Counted from the stretch's first letter, positions 1-8,899 are shown. The stretch: 64,000 nucleotides of DNA from Rhodanobacter sp. B05 (GCF_002001085.1 NZ_MUNU01000017.1:310001-374000), one strand, 5' to 3'. Numbers and translations are program-made. Notes: a model not told the origin generated them from the letters alone.

Positions 1-612
1 CGCCTGTTCGAGCGCCACGACGTCGAGCTGGATCCGGACGAGGACGGCTGGCTGGTCACCGACGGCGACTTTCCGGCCATCCGCGCGGAGTGGCATGAAG
101 GCAAGGCGGGCGAACCCGGGCGCCTGGACATCGACGTGGTGCTGGGCGAGGAACGTCGCATCGAGGAAAGCTTTGCTGGCCTCGGTGGCGGCGACGCCGG
201 CTGTCGCGATGCGCTGCACACGTTCGAGCAGAATGTGTTCCACCTGCTGCTGGCCGCCTGCTGGTACGTCACCGACGATCGCAGGATGCGCATTGCCGCA
301 TGGGACATCGGCGTGCGCACGTGGGACGTGTTCATCGGTCCGTTCAGCGTGCGCGGCGGAGAAGTTGCGAGCATACCGGCCGACGCGCTGGTGTCGATCG
401 AGGCGGCGCTGAAACGCGAAGCGCTTGCCCCTGAATTGCACTGGTTGCGACTGGTGCACAGCCATGCCGAACAGGGCGACTCGCGCTGCGAGGCCCTGCT
501 CGATAACGAACTGTGGACGGCGGGGACGCTGGCCTTGAATGAAATTGCCTGGCCGCGTGGTGGCGACTACAGCGCCCGCTGCTTCATGCTGTTGGACGTG
601 CGCGATTATTGA
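1..612 (+). CDS. Unknown protein, C-terminal part (5' end outside window)
   Basis: The reading frame is open from base 1, so the gene enters from the left and only its last 203 codons are visible. The protein is acidic and soluble-looking, with no signal peptide or membrane segment in the visible part. It ends in a stretch containing ELHWLRL and ARCFMLLDVRDY. It resembles small uncharacterised proteins of the DUF6348 type, but this is from memory and weak. A perfect hairpin follows the stop codon, so this is probably the last gene of its transcript. No function can be assigned. Confidence 0.7.
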   Translation, partial: RLFERHDVELDPDEDGWLVTDGDFPAIRAEWHEGKAGEPGRLDIDVVLGEERRIEESFAGLGGGDAGCRDALHTFEQNVFHLLLAACWYVTDDRRMRIAAWDIGVRTWDVFIGPFSVRGGEVASIPADALVSIEAALKREALAPELHWLRLVHSHAEQGDSRCEALLDNELWTAGTLALNEIAWPRGGDYSARCFMLLDVRDY

Positions 613-631
613 TTGCTGATGACAGAAACAG

Positions 632-655
632 ACAGGGCGCCCGAAGGCGCCCTGT
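632..655. terminator. Hairpin between convergent genes
   Basis: A 10-bp perfect stem (ACAGGGCGCC at 632-641, GGCGCCCTGT at 646-655) closes a CGAA loop. It lies 20 bases after the stop of the first gene and 22 bases before the end of the convergent pdhC gene. It can therefore serve as a shared terminator. The U-tract is poor on both strands, so efficiency is uncertain. Confidence 0.6.
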
Positions 656-677
656 CGGATTCACGAGTGCAGCTGGA

Positions 678-2021
678 TCAGTTCGGCAGGGCCAGATCGT
701 CCAGCATCGCCTTGAGGAACCTTGCAGCCTCGCCACCGGTGGCGGCGCGATGGTCGAAGGTCAGCGACAGCGGCATGCGGCGATGCACTTCGATGCCGCC
801 GATCACCGCGACCACGTCGTGGCTGAGCTTGCCGGCACCGACGATGGCGACGGTCGGCGGTACCACGACGGGCGTGGCGTAGCGGCCGGCGAACATGCCG
901 AAGTTGCTGAGGCTGATGGTGTAGCCGGACAGCTCCGAGGCCGGGATCGAACGATCCTCGACCTGCGTGCGCAGGCGCTTGATCGCGGCGCGAATGCCGG
1001 TGCCGTCGAGCACGTCAGCATTGCGCAGCGCCGGCACGAACAGGCCGTCGTCGGTGTCGACCGCGATGCCGATGTCGACGTGCGGATGCAGGGTGCGGGT
1101 GAGGTTCTTGCCGTCGAACCAGGCGTTCAATGCCGGCACCGTCTTGCAGGCAAACACGATCGCGCGGATCAGGCGGGCGGTGATGTCCTGCTTGCCGATC
1201 CAGGCGTGCAGGTCGGCGTCGTCGACCAGGGTGGTCGGCACGACCTGGGCGTGGGCGTCAGCCATCACGCGGGCCATGTTGCGACGTACACCCTTCAATT
1301 GTTCCGGTTGGCCGCTGGCTTGCTGCGACGGCGGCGCAGTACGCACCGGTTTGCCGGCGAGCGATACCGGTGTGCGGGTGGCCTCCGGTTGCGGCAACTC
1401 GGGCGCCAGGTGGCGACCGGCGGAGGCCGGCACAGCACGTGCCGGCGCAGCGCCGAGCGCGGCCGAACCGTTCGCGGCGGCGTCCTTGACGTCCTTCATC
1501 GTGACCACGCCATCGGCGCCGCTCGGACGCACGCGGGTCAGGTCGACCTTGAGCTTCTTCGCCAGCGCACGCACGGCGGGCACGGCTTTCACGCCGCCGA
1601 TGCTGGCAGCTTGCTCGACGTGCACGGTGTTGCCGCTGACCATCGCGCCGACCACGGTGCCTTCGTCTTCGCGATCGGCGGTGGCCGCGGCAGGCGCAGG
1701 TGCCGGCGCGGCTTCGGTCTTTTTCGGGCCATGCTGGTGGCCGGTGTCCTGCGACTCGGCGCGCTGCTTCGCGTTCGGATCGGGCTCGAACTCGGCCAGC
1801 GCAGCGCCGGTTTCGATGATGTCGCCCGGCGCGCCGTGCAGCTTGGTGACCTTGCCGGTGTACGGCGAGGGCACGTCGACCACCGCTTTGGCAGTTTCCA
1901 TCGAGCACAGCGGCGCGTCGAGCTTGATGCTGTCGCCCACCTTCACGTGCCACTCGACCACGGTCGCGTCGGGCAGGCCTTCGCCGAGGTCGGGGAGGTA
2001 GAACGTCTTGATGTCAGCCAT
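678..2021 (-). CDS. pdhC: Dihydrolipoamide acyltransferase (E2) of a 2-oxo acid dehydrogenase complex
   Basis: This 447-aa protein is the E2 core that moves acyl groups from E1 to CoA. The layout is one N-terminal lipoyl domain (about residues 3-80, with the lipoylated lysine in METAKAVVD), an Ala/Pro-rich linker with acidic and His residues, a peripheral-subunit-binding domain (about 145-185, AVRALAKKLKVDLTRV), a second linker, and the catalytic acyltransferase domain. The active-site motif near the C-terminus reads DHRAATGG rather than the usual DHRxxDG; the catalytic His is kept and the Asp position is Thr. It is the third gene of the E1 alpha-E1 beta-E2 operon but is separated from E1 beta by about 170 bases carrying a palindromic repeat. 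The true substrate (pyruvate or branched-chain 2-oxo acids) cannot be settled from sequence alone. Confidence 0.93.
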   Translation of the reverse strand: MADIKTFYLPDLGEGLPDATVVEWHVKVGDSIKLDAPLCSMETAKAVVDVPSPYTGKVTKLHGAPGDIIETGAALAEFEPDPNAKQRAESQDTGHQHGPKKTEAAPAPAPAAATADREDEGTVVGAMVSGNTVHVEQAASIGGVKAVPAVRALAKKLKVDLTRVRPSGADGVVTMKDVKDAAANGSAALGAAPARAVPASAGRHLAPELPQPEATRTPVSLAGKPVRTAPPSQQASGQPEQLKGVRRNMARVMADAHAQVVPTTLVDDADLHAWIGKQDITARLIRAIVFACKTVPALNAWFDGKNLTRTLHPHVDIGIAVDTDDGLFVPALRNADVLDGTGIRAAIKRLRTQVEDRSIPASELSGYTISLSNFGMFAGRYATPVVVPPTVAIVGAGKLSHDVVAVIGGIEVHRRMPLSLTFDHRAATGGEAARFLKAMLDDLALPN

Positions 2022-2031
2022 TTTTTTCGTC

Positions 2032-2187
2032 CGGGATTCGGGAGACGGGATTCGGGATTCGGAAAAGCGGGGCGGCCTATCGATTTTGGCGGTTCCCGCT
2101 CTTGCTCTTGGGCAAAAGCGCCAGGGAGTCGGTGAGACGAGCGGGCTTGCTTTGACGAATCCCGAATCCCGTCTCCCGATTCCCGGC
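2032..2187. repeat. Palindromic GGGATTCGGGATTCG-type repeat between pdhB and pdhC
   Basis: Runs of GGGATTCGGGA units at 2032-2072 are mirrored by CGAATCCCGAATCCCG units at 2157-2187, so the whole gap between E1 beta and E2 can fold into a long stem-loop. The same repeat family recurs in the T2SS operon (50.5-53.1 kb) and in the loops of elements near 21.65 and 47.48 kb. Nothing else is seen in this gap. Confidence 0.85.
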
Positions 2188-2194
2188 GGTCAGC

Positions 2195-3175
2195 TCAGCT
2201 GACCGCCATCGTACGCTTCGCCGCGTCGACGATGCGTTTCACGCTGGGCATGTATTTCATTTCGAGGCGGAACAGCGGCGTGTGCACGTCGTAGCCGGTG
2301 ACGCGCTCGACCGGCGCAAGCAGGTCGTACAGGCATTCCTCGGCCACGCGCGCGGCGATCTCGGCGCCGAAGCCGGCGCTCTTCGGCGCTTCGTGCACGA
2401 TCACGCAGCGGCCGGTCTTCTGCACCGACTCGGCGATGGTGTCGAAGTCCAGCGGGGTCAGCGTGGCGACGTCGATCACCTCGGCGCTGATGCCCTGCGC
2501 GGCCAGTTCGTCGGCCGCTTCCAGCGCTTCCTTCACCTGCGCGCCCCAGGTCACCAGGGTCACGTCGGTGCCGTCGCGCAGCACGAAGCACACGTCCAGC
2601 GGCAGTGCTTCGCCATCGTCCGGCACATCTTCCTTGTACTGGCGGTAGATGCGCTTCGGCTCGAAGAACATCACCGGATCCGGATCGCGGATCGCCGCCA
2701 GCAGCAGGCCGTAGGCGCGCGCTGGCGACGACGGCATCACCACGCGCAGGCCGGGGATGTTGGTGAACAGGTGTTCGTTCGCTTCCGAGTGATGCTCCGG
2801 TGCGCGGATGCCACCGCCCCACGGCGCACGGAACACCGCCGGCACGGTGAGGCGACCGCGGGTGCGGTTGCGCATGCGTGCGGCGTGGCAGGCGATCTGC
2901 TCCATCATCGGATAGATGAAGCCCTCGAACTGCGCCTCGGCGACCGGCTTCATGCCCTGCACGGCGAGGCCGACGGTGACGCCGGCGATGGTGGTTTCGT
3001 CCAGCGGCGTGTCCAGCACGCGCAGTTCGCCGAACTTTTCCTGCAGGCCCTGGGTGGCGCGGAACACGCCGCCGTTGACGCCTACGTCTTCGCCCAACAC
3101 CACGACGCTGTCGTCGTGCGCCATTTCGTAGGCGAGCGCCTGGGTGACTGCTTCGATGAGAGTGATTTGTGCCAT
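2195..3175 (-). CDS. pdhB: 2-oxo acid dehydrogenase E1 component, beta subunit
   Basis: The 326-aa protein is the beta subunit of a thiamine-diphosphate-dependent E1 heterotetramer. It starts MAQITLIEAVTQALAYEM and has the family features GEDVGVNGGVFRAT, the conserved AQFEGFIYPMMEQI segment and a C-terminal transketolase-C domain (VIDVATLTPLDFDTI, then VHEAPKSAGFGAEIAA). It binds the cofactor together with the alpha subunit encoded just upstream. Its ATG lies three bases after the E1 alpha stop codon, so the two are co-translated. Length matches the family. Confidence 0.95.
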   Translation of the reverse strand: MAQITLIEAVTQALAYEMAHDDSVVVLGEDVGVNGGVFRATQGLQEKFGELRVLDTPLDETTIAGVTVGLAVQGMKPVAEAQFEGFIYPMMEQIACHAARMRNRTRGRLTVPAVFRAPWGGGIRAPEHHSEANEHLFTNIPGLRVVMPSSPARAYGLLLAAIRDPDPVMFFEPKRIYRQYKEDVPDDGEALPLDVCFVLRDGTDVTLVTWGAQVKEALEAADELAAQGISAEVIDVATLTPLDFDTIAESVQKTGRCVIVHEAPKSAGFGAEIAARVAEECLYDLLAPVERVTGYDVHTPLFRLEMKYMPSVKRIVDAAKRTMAVS

Positions 3176-3178
3176 GGC

Positions 3179-4264
3179 TTAGTGGGCCTTCTGATCGAGC
3201 GAAAGGACGTAGTCGCGCTGTTTGGCGAGGTCGGCGGGGACTTCGGCGAAGGTGTAGTCGAACATCGCCGTGACCGGCTGGGTCTTGGTCTCGAGGTAGG
3301 CGTTCACCTCGTTGTCCATCCACTCGTCGCACTCGGCCTTCCAGGCTTCTTCCCTGGCGTCGTCCCAAACTTTCTTTTTTACCAGCCAGTTGCGCAGGCG
3401 CTTCATCGGCTCCTTCGCCCAGCCGTCCTTCACTTCCTGCTCGCCGCGGTAACGGCGTGCATCGTCGGCGGTGGTGTGGTCGCCGAGGCGATACGTCACC
3501 AACTCCAGCACGCTGCCGCCCTGGCCGCTGCGTGCGCGCTCCAGCGCGTCTTCCATCGCCTTGCGCACCGCGATGATGTCGTTGCCGTCCACCTGGATCG
3601 AGAACAGGCCGGCGGCGATGCCCTTCTGCGCCAGTGTTGGCGCGCCGGTCTGGATCTTGCGCGGCACCGAGATCGCCCACTGGTTGTTGACGATCACCGC
3701 GACCAGCGGCAGGTTCTGCGCGCCGGCGATGTTGATCGCGCCGTAGAAGTCGCCCTTGGACGAACCGCCGTCGCCGATGGTGCACACCGCCACGCGCTTC
3801 TCGCCGCGGATCTTGAACGCCAGCGCGGAACCGGCCGCGTGCAGGCACTGCGTGGCGATCGGCACCGACCAGGCGAAGTCATGGCGTGCCGGCTCCTTCT
3901 GATAGTCGTTGCCACGCTCGTCGCCGCCCCAGTACATGTAGACCTCGCGCGGCTGCACGCCGCGGTACAGTTGCGCGCCGTATTCGCGATAGCTCGGCGC
4001 GTACACGTCTTCGGGCTTCATCGCGCTGCCAATGCCGACGTGCGCCGCTTCGTGACCGAGGCAGCTGGCATAGGTGCCCAGCTTGCCGGTGCGCTGCAGC
4101 GCGATCGACTTGGCGTCGAAGATGCGGGTCGACAGCATCAGTTTGTAAAGCTCGACCATGTGGTCGAGATCCTTGGCGAAGGCGGGCAGGTCCTTGCGGA
4201 CTTCGTTGCCTTCGGCATCAAGGTATTGCAGGTATTCGATTTCAAACTTGGCGGCGATGGTCAC
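3179..4264 (-). CDS. pdhA: 2-oxo acid dehydrogenase E1 component, alpha subunit
   Basis: The protein (361 aa from the chosen start) carries the thiamine-diphosphate motif GDGGSSKGDFYGAINIAG...NNQWAIS and the phosphorylation-loop-like region RYRGEQEV. It resembles the heterotetrameric E1 alpha of Gram-positive pyruvate dehydrogenase and branched-chain dehydrogenases more than the homodimeric AceE type. The open frame extends upstream to 4399, but the start is placed at a GTG (4264-4262) because a GGAGCGA ribosome site precedes it and family members begin near TIAAKFEIEYLQ. It is the first gene of the E1 alpha-E1 beta-E2 operon. A pyruvate or branched-chain substrate are both possible; the latter would supply iso-fatty-acid primers. 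Confidence 0.93.
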   Translation of the reverse strand: MTIAAKFEIEYLQYLDAEGNEVRKDLPAFAKDLDHMVELYKLMLSTRIFDAKSIALQRTGKLGTYASCLGHEAAHVGIGSAMKPEDVYAPSYREYGAQLYRGVQPREVYMYWGGDERGNDYQKEPARHDFAWSVPIATQCLHAAGSALAFKIRGEKRVAVCTIGDGGSSKGDFYGAINIAGAQNLPLVAVIVNNQWAISVPRKIQTGAPTLAQKGIAAGLFSIQVDGNDIIAVRKAMEDALERARSGQGGSVLELVTYRLGDHTTADDARRYRGEQEVKDGWAKEPMKRLRNWLVKKKVWDDAREEAWKAECDEWMDNEVNAYLETKTQPVTAMFDYTFAEVPADLAKQRDYVLSLDQKAH

Positions 4265-4468
4265 GACTCGCTCCGGGGTGATTGCCAATGGGGAAACTGG
4301 TTGCACGTGCCCCGAGTGGATTTGCGGGGCACAAATGACTGCACAAGACCGCGCTTGATAACAGGCCGGCATGTTGCGCTGCAAGGTACAGCGCAGCATT
4401 CGAGGGCGTATGGGGAGCGATTTTTACCTGCGCTGCGAGAGCGCCAAAGCGCGCGCCACAACACTTTC

Positions 4469-4495
4469 TCGCCCGCAAGCGGGCTCCTACGCGGG
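4469..4495. repeat. Partial TAGGAGCCCGC-type repeat
   Basis: The bases read TCTCGCCCGCAAGCGGGCTCC followed by TACG. They match one arm of the element that occurs in full at 21590-21697 and 47442-47534. Here only one arm with its internal CCCGC/GCGGG hairpin is present. It lies in the divergent spacer between pdhA and kynA, which otherwise shows no clear gene. Confidence 0.55.
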
Positions 4496-4640
4496 GTGAC
4501 CGACACGGTCTGGCGGGATCGGGATGCTTCTCTTGTCTCCAGCTTCTCCACACCCGCTCCCCGCCCCATGTCCTGGGTCAAGATTTGATCGGCGCTCAAC
4601 CGTTACCATGACTGTTCTCGAAATTACGTGACGGAACAGC

Positions 4641-5486
4641 ATGAGTGACAACCAGCGCGATCTCGAAGCGGGCATCCAGACCGACCTCAACGGGCAGATC
4701 ACCTATGGCGGCTATCTGCATCTGGAGACGTTGCTGTCCGCACAGCAGCCGTTGAGCGATCCGCCGCATCACGACGAGATGCTGTTCATCGTGCAGCACC
4801 ATGTGTCCGAGTTATGGATGAAGCTGCTGATCCACGAGCTGAAGGCCGCGGTGGCGCATCTGCAGCGCGACGATGTCGACGCCTGCCTGAAGATCCTGGC
4901 GCGGGTGAAGCAGGTGCAGCGGCAGCTGTTCGAACAGTGGGCGGTGCTGGAAACCTTGACGCCTTCGGAATACCTGGAATTCCGTGGCGTGCTGGGGCCG
5001 TCGTCCGGCTTCCAGTCGCTGCAGTATCGCAAGATCGAATTCCTGCTCGGCAACAAGAACGCCGACATGCTCAAGGTGTTTGCGCACGATCCGGTTGCCC
5101 AAGACGAATTGCGCGCGGTGCTGGAAGCGCCGAGCCTGTACGACGAATTCCTGCGTTACCTGGCGCGGCGTGGCCACGCGGTGCCGGCCGAACTGCTGCA
5201 GCGCGACTGGACCCAGGCATATCGGCGCAACGAGGCACTGTTGCCGGTGCTCAAGCGCATCTACCAGGAACGCGCGGCGTTCTGGCCCGAATACCACATG
5301 TGCGAGCAGTTGGTGGACGTGGAAGAGAGCTTCCAGTTGTGGCGCTTCCGTCACATGAAGACGGTGGAAAGGATCATCGGCCATCGCCGCGGTACGGGGG
5401 GGTCGTCCGGGGTGAGCTTCCTGAAGAAGGCGCTCGACCTGGAGTTCTTCCCCGAGCTGCTGGACGTGCGCACGGTGCTGGAGTGA
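4641..5486 (+). CDS. kynA: Tryptophan 2,3-dioxygenase
   Basis: The 281-aa cytosolic haem enzyme opens the indole ring of L-tryptophan to N-formylkynurenine, the first step of the kynurenine pathway. Family blocks are evident: [12 protein letters not shown], the substrate/haem-pocket segment [17 protein letters not shown], and [21 protein letters not shown] in the middle, then [24 protein letters not shown] near the C-terminus. Length is typical for bacterial TDO. No other kynurenine-pathway gene is adjacent; the following genes are peptide transporters, so it seems to be transcribed alone. Confidence 0.97.
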   Translation: MSDNQRDLEAGIQTDLNGQITYGGYLHLETLLSAQQPLSDPPHHDEMLFIVQHHVSELWMKLLIHELKAAVAHLQRDDVDACLKILARVKQVQRQLFEQWAVLETLTPSEYLEFRGVLGPSSGFQSLQYRKIEFLLGNKNADMLKVFAHDPVAQDELRAVLEAPSLYDEFLRYLARRGHAVPAELLQRDWTQAYRRNEALLPVLKRIYQERAAFWPEYHMCEQLVDVEESFQLWRFRHMKTVERIIGHRRGTGGSSGVSFLKKALDLEFFPELLDVRTVLE

Positions 5487-5547
5487 GTGAACGTTTGCGC
5501 CGCGTCATGATCTGAGGGTCATCCAGTCGAGACACAGGGGAACGCGC

Positions 5548-7032
5548 ATGAGCAACGCCGTCGCTGCGGGGCAGCCGCAACCAAGCACGGATGATCGCTG
5601 GGGCCATCCCCGCCAGTTGTGGATGCTGCTGGGCGTCACCGTCGGCCTCAATTTCGCGTTCTACGGCTTCCGCGCGTTCCTCGCGCCCTACATCGCGCAG
5701 AGTTTCTACGGGCATCTCGGTGCGGCCGAGGCGCAGCGGCAGGCGTACCTGCTGACCAGCGGCTTCCTGGCCTTGATGTACGCCACGCCGATCATTGGCG
5801 GCTACGTGGCCGACAAGATCCTCGGCGAGACGCGGGCGCTGGCGATCTCGCTCTGGCTCGGCATGCTGTCGCTGCTGTTGATGGCGCTGCCCAGCCTGTT
5901 CGGCTTCGAGCTGGGACTGGCGCTGTTCGCTCTGGCGGCTGGCCTGGGCATCCCGCTGACGGTGCTGGTGGGGCGCAACTATCCCGCCGGGGACTCGCGC
6001 CGCGAGGGCGGCTACACGCTGTTTTACCTGGCGATCAATCTGGGTGGCTTCGTCACGCCCTTCATCTGCGCGGATCTGATCGGCCATCGCTACGGCTATC
6101 GCTGGGGTTTTGTCGCGGCGGCGGCAGGCATGGCGGTGGCGGCGCTGCTGTTCCAGTGGCGCAAACCACGGCTGGATGCGTTGATGCCCGGTGCCGATCA
6201 CCTGCATGGTCCGATGTCGACGGCCTGGGCGCTGCTGGTCATCGCCCTGTTGCTGTATCCCACCGCCTTGCTGCTGGCTCTCCCCGCCGTGCTGAGCTGG
6301 GCCATGTATGCGCTGATGGGTTTGCTGGTGCTGTATTTCGTGGTCAGTTGCGTACGCCGGCGCGAGCGGGTGCAGACTCACCGCTATCTGGCGCTGCTGC
6401 TGCTGTTCGTGGCGCTGGTGGTGTTCTGGGCGTTCAGCCTGCAAGGCGTGACCTCGCTCAATTTCCTGGCGCGCGATCACGTGGATGCGCCGTTCGACTT
6501 CAGCTGGTTCCAGTCGGCCAACCCGCTGTACATCCTGATCCTGGCGCCGCTGCTGGCGCTGCTGTGGCCGTGGCTGGAGCGGCGCGGCCGCGATCCTTCC
6601 ACGCCGCGCAAGTTCGGCATCGGCCTGCTGCTGGTGGCGCTGAGCTATGGCGTGCTGGTGTACACGATCGGCCATCTGCAGCATGCCGACGGGCGCATCG
6701 GATGGTGGTCGCTGGCGCTGTGCTACCTGCTGCAGACGCTGGGCGAGCTGGCGCTGATGCCGATCGGCTATGCCCTGGTAGGCCAACTGGCGGCGCCGGA
6801 GGAGGCCTCGCTGGCGATGGGCGGCTGGTTCTTCGGGGTGGCCCTGGCCTACCAGCTGGCCGGCTGGATCGCCACGCTGACGATCCAGGTGCCCACCGCC
6901 GGATCGGCGCTGACCGGCCTGGCCGACTACGCCCACGTCTACGGCCGGTTGTTCGGCTGGGGCACCGCGGTGGCGCTGGTGTTCCTGCTCACCGCGCCAT
7001 GGATACGCCGCCTGATGCACGGCCTGCACTGA
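5548..7032 (+). CDS. POT-family (PTR2) transporter paralogue lacking proton-coupling residues
   Basis: This 494-aa protein has about 14 hydrophobic segments and the POT/PTR2 major-facilitator layout. It aligns along its length with the next gene (shared FAFYG, LINLGG-like TM5 region, and SWFQSxNP). The first-helix signature ExxER-F-AFYG, which carries the proton-linked Glu and Arg residues, reads TVGLN-FAFYG here, and the TM7 FFEQ of the next gene reads FSLQ. All the acidic and basic coupling residues in these two sites are therefore gone. Transport may be uncoupled or the substrate different. An AGGGGAA ribosome site precedes the ATG. Confidence 0.9.
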   Translation: MSNAVAAGQPQPSTDDRWGHPRQLWMLLGVTVGLNFAFYGFRAFLAPYIAQSFYGHLGAAEAQRQAYLLTSGFLALMYATPIIGGYVADKILGETRALAISLWLGMLSLLLMALPSLFGFELGLALFALAAGLGIPLTVLVGRNYPAGDSRREGGYTLFYLAINLGGFVTPFICADLIGHRYGYRWGFVAAAAGMAVAALLFQWRKPRLDALMPGADHLHGPMSTAWALLVIALLLYPTALLLALPAVLSWAMYALMGLLVLYFVVSCVRRRERVQTHRYLALLLLFVALVVFWAFSLQGVTSLNFLARDHVDAPFDFSWFQSANPLYILILAPLLALLWPWLERRGRDPSTPRKFGIGLLLVALSYGVLVYTIGHLQHADGRIGWWSLALCYLLQTLGELALMPIGYALVGQLAAPEEASLAMGGWFFGVALAYQLAGWIATLTIQVPTAGSALTGLADYAHVYGRLFGWGTAVALVFLLTAPWIRRLMHGLH

Positions 7033-7162
7033 GCCGTGCGCCGCGCGCGGGCGTGACCTTTCGCCGCAGCGTCCCCGCCCTGCGCCACGGTTGACGTGAG
7101 CCAGCGCTCCGGGTACATCTGGCTGTTCGCAATATCTTGCGACAGCCATCGAAGGGGCATGC

Positions 7163-8668
7163 ATGAGCCAGCTCACCACCCGCGGCGCCACGGCGCCGCC
7201 CGAGTATCCGCAGCTGCTCGGCCATCCCCGGCCGTTGTGGATGCTGTTCATGTCGGAGTTCTGGGAGCGCTTTGCGTTCTACGGCATGCGCTGGGCGCTC
7301 ACCCTGTACATCGTGGCGCAGTTCTTCGGTGGCGACGAAGCCGGCCAGGCATCGGCCAGCCGCACCTATGGCGCCTACCTGGCGCTGGTCTACGCCACCG
7401 CGGTGTTCGGTGGCTACGTCGCGGACAAGATCATCGGCTACCAGCGTTCGATTCTGCTCGGCGCGGTGGTGATGGCGGCCGGCCTGTTCATGGTGATGGT
7501 GCCGCAGCATGAAATCTTCATGCTCGGCCTGGCCACGATCATCGTCGGCAACGGCCTGTTCAAGCCGAACATCTCCTCGATGGTGGGCCAGCTGTACGCC
7601 ACGGGCGACTCGCGCCGCGACCGTGGCTTCACCCTGTTCTACATGGGTATCAACGCCGGCGCGCTGATCGCGCCGGTGCTGACCAGCATGCTGGCGACCA
7701 AGGTGTTCGGTACGCCCGGCCACCAGAACTACCACGTGGTGTTCGCCGCCTCCGGCGTGGGCATGCTGATCAGCCTGGTGTGGTTCTGGTTCGGCCGGCG
7801 CCAGCTCGGCCCGGTGGGCATGCCGGCACCGGAAATCGCCAATCCGATGCGCGTGGTCTACGTGGCGCTCGGCGTGCTGGTGGCGATTCCGCTGGTCTAC
7901 CTGCTGATGGACCGTGCCGGCGCGGTGGTATTGCAGTGGCTGCTGACGGCGCTGTTCCTGGGCGTGGGCGTGATGCTGGTGGTCGAGGCGATTCGCACCG
8001 GCCGGGTGCAGATCCAGCGGGTGATCGCGATGCTGATCATCTTCGTGTTCAACGTGCTGTTCTGGATGTTCTTCGAACAGGCCGGCAGCTCGTTCAACTT
8101 CCTCGCCCAGCACATCGTCGATCGCAACCTCGGCGGCTGGGAGTTCCCGATCGGCTGGTTCCAGTCGGTCAATCCGGTGGCCATCGTGTTGCTGGCGCCG
8201 CTGATCACCCTAGTCTGGGCGTGGCTGGACAAGCGCCGCGTCGAGCCGTCGATCCCGCGCAAGTTCGGCCTCGGCCTGATCGGCAATGCGCTGGGCTTCG
8301 CGGTGTTGATGTACGCACTGTCCAGCCTGGTCGACGGCAGCGGCATGATCCCGCTGTGGACGCTCGTGCTGTGCTACGTGCTGCAGACCGCCGGCGAGCT
8401 GTGCCTGTCGCCGATCGGCCTGTCGATGGTGACCAAGCTGGCGCCGGTACGACTGGTCGGCCTCGGCATGGGCGGCTGGTTTCTGTCCACCGCGATCGGC
8501 AACAACCTGGCCGGCCTGTTCGCCGGCCACGTCAGCGGCGAGGGCGGGATGACCGTGGGCTCGGCGCTTTCCGGCTACAGCATGGGGTTCTGGATCCTGC
8601 TCGGCGGCGGCGCGCTGTTGTTCCTGATCGCGCCGCTGATCAACAAGCTGATGCATGGGGTGAGGTGA
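7163..8668 (+). CDS. POT-family proton-dependent oligopeptide transporter
   Basis: The 501-aa integral membrane protein imports di- or tripeptides using the proton gradient. It carries the full signature EFWERFAFYGMR in the first helix, NGLFKPNISSMVG in the TM4 region, FTLFYMGINAGALIAP in TM5 and FFEQAGSSFNFLA in TM7, so the coupling residues are intact, unlike in its upstream neighbour. It is preceded by GAAGGGG six bases before the ATG. The two genes are a tandem duplication that has diverged, separated by 130 bases. Confidence 0.95.
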   Translation: MSQLTTRGATAPPEYPQLLGHPRPLWMLFMSEFWERFAFYGMRWALTLYIVAQFFGGDEAGQASASRTYGAYLALVYATAVFGGYVADKIIGYQRSILLGAVVMAAGLFMVMVPQHEIFMLGLATIIVGNGLFKPNISSMVGQLYATGDSRRDRGFTLFYMGINAGALIAPVLTSMLATKVFGTPGHQNYHVVFAASGVGMLISLVWFWFGRRQLGPVGMPAPEIANPMRVVYVALGVLVAIPLVYLLMDRAGAVVLQWLLTALFLGVGVMLVVEAIRTGRVQIQRVIAMLIIFVFNVLFWMFFEQAGSSFNFLAQHIVDRNLGGWEFPIGWFQSVNPVAIVLLAPLITLVWAWLDKRRVEPSIPRKFGLGLIGNALGFAVLMYALSSLVDGSGMIPLWTLVLCYVLQTAGELCLSPIGLSMVTKLAPVRLVGLGMGGWFLSTAIGNNLAGLFAGHVSGEGGMTVGSALSGYSMGFWILLGGGALLFLIAPLINKLMHGVR

Positions 8669-8708
8669 GCCGGTCGGCGCGCGGCGCATCCATGCGTGCG
8701 CCGTCCGC

Positions 8709-8899
8709 TAGGAGCGTGGGCCGCAGAAACGTTCGAGGCGAAGAGCTTCACAACAGCGAAGCTGGTCAAAGTTGCCTGCGCCGGGGCAGTTTTTCGACGA
8801 TTCGCCGGCCCATAGTCGTTCTATGGGCCAAGAATCGGCGGATAGTGAACCAAGCAGGCGACTTTGCAGCCCGGACGATTTCTGCGGCCCACGCTCCTA
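8709..8899. mobile_element. MITE-like element with 21-bp perfect terminal inverted repeats
   Basis: The 21 bases at 8709-8729, beginning TAGGAGCGTGGGCCGC, are repeated exactly in inverse orientation at 8879-8899. Inside, further arms pair: AAAGTTGCCTGC (about 8768-8779) with GCAGGCGACTTT (about 8855-8866), and a central hairpin GCCCATAG/CTATGGGC (8809-8829). The 191-base unit can fold as one long imperfect hairpin and has no coding potential. It fills the gap between the second POT transporter and the convergent TIR gene. A fragment of the terminal sequence (TAGGAGCGTGG) recurs at about 10713. Confidence 0.8.

Noticed and set aside
609..2135. Forward frame of 508 codons opposite pdhC
   Set aside because: The composition is that of an antisense shadow, and the reverse strand clearly encodes E2.
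4265..4399. Upstream extension of pdhA to an ATG at 4399
   Set aside because: The extra 45 residues have no family match, and a GTG with a good ribosome site starts the conserved protein.
2282..4588. Forward frame of 768 codons opposite the E1 genes
   Set aside because: Shadow of pdhA and pdhB, with no recognisable domain.
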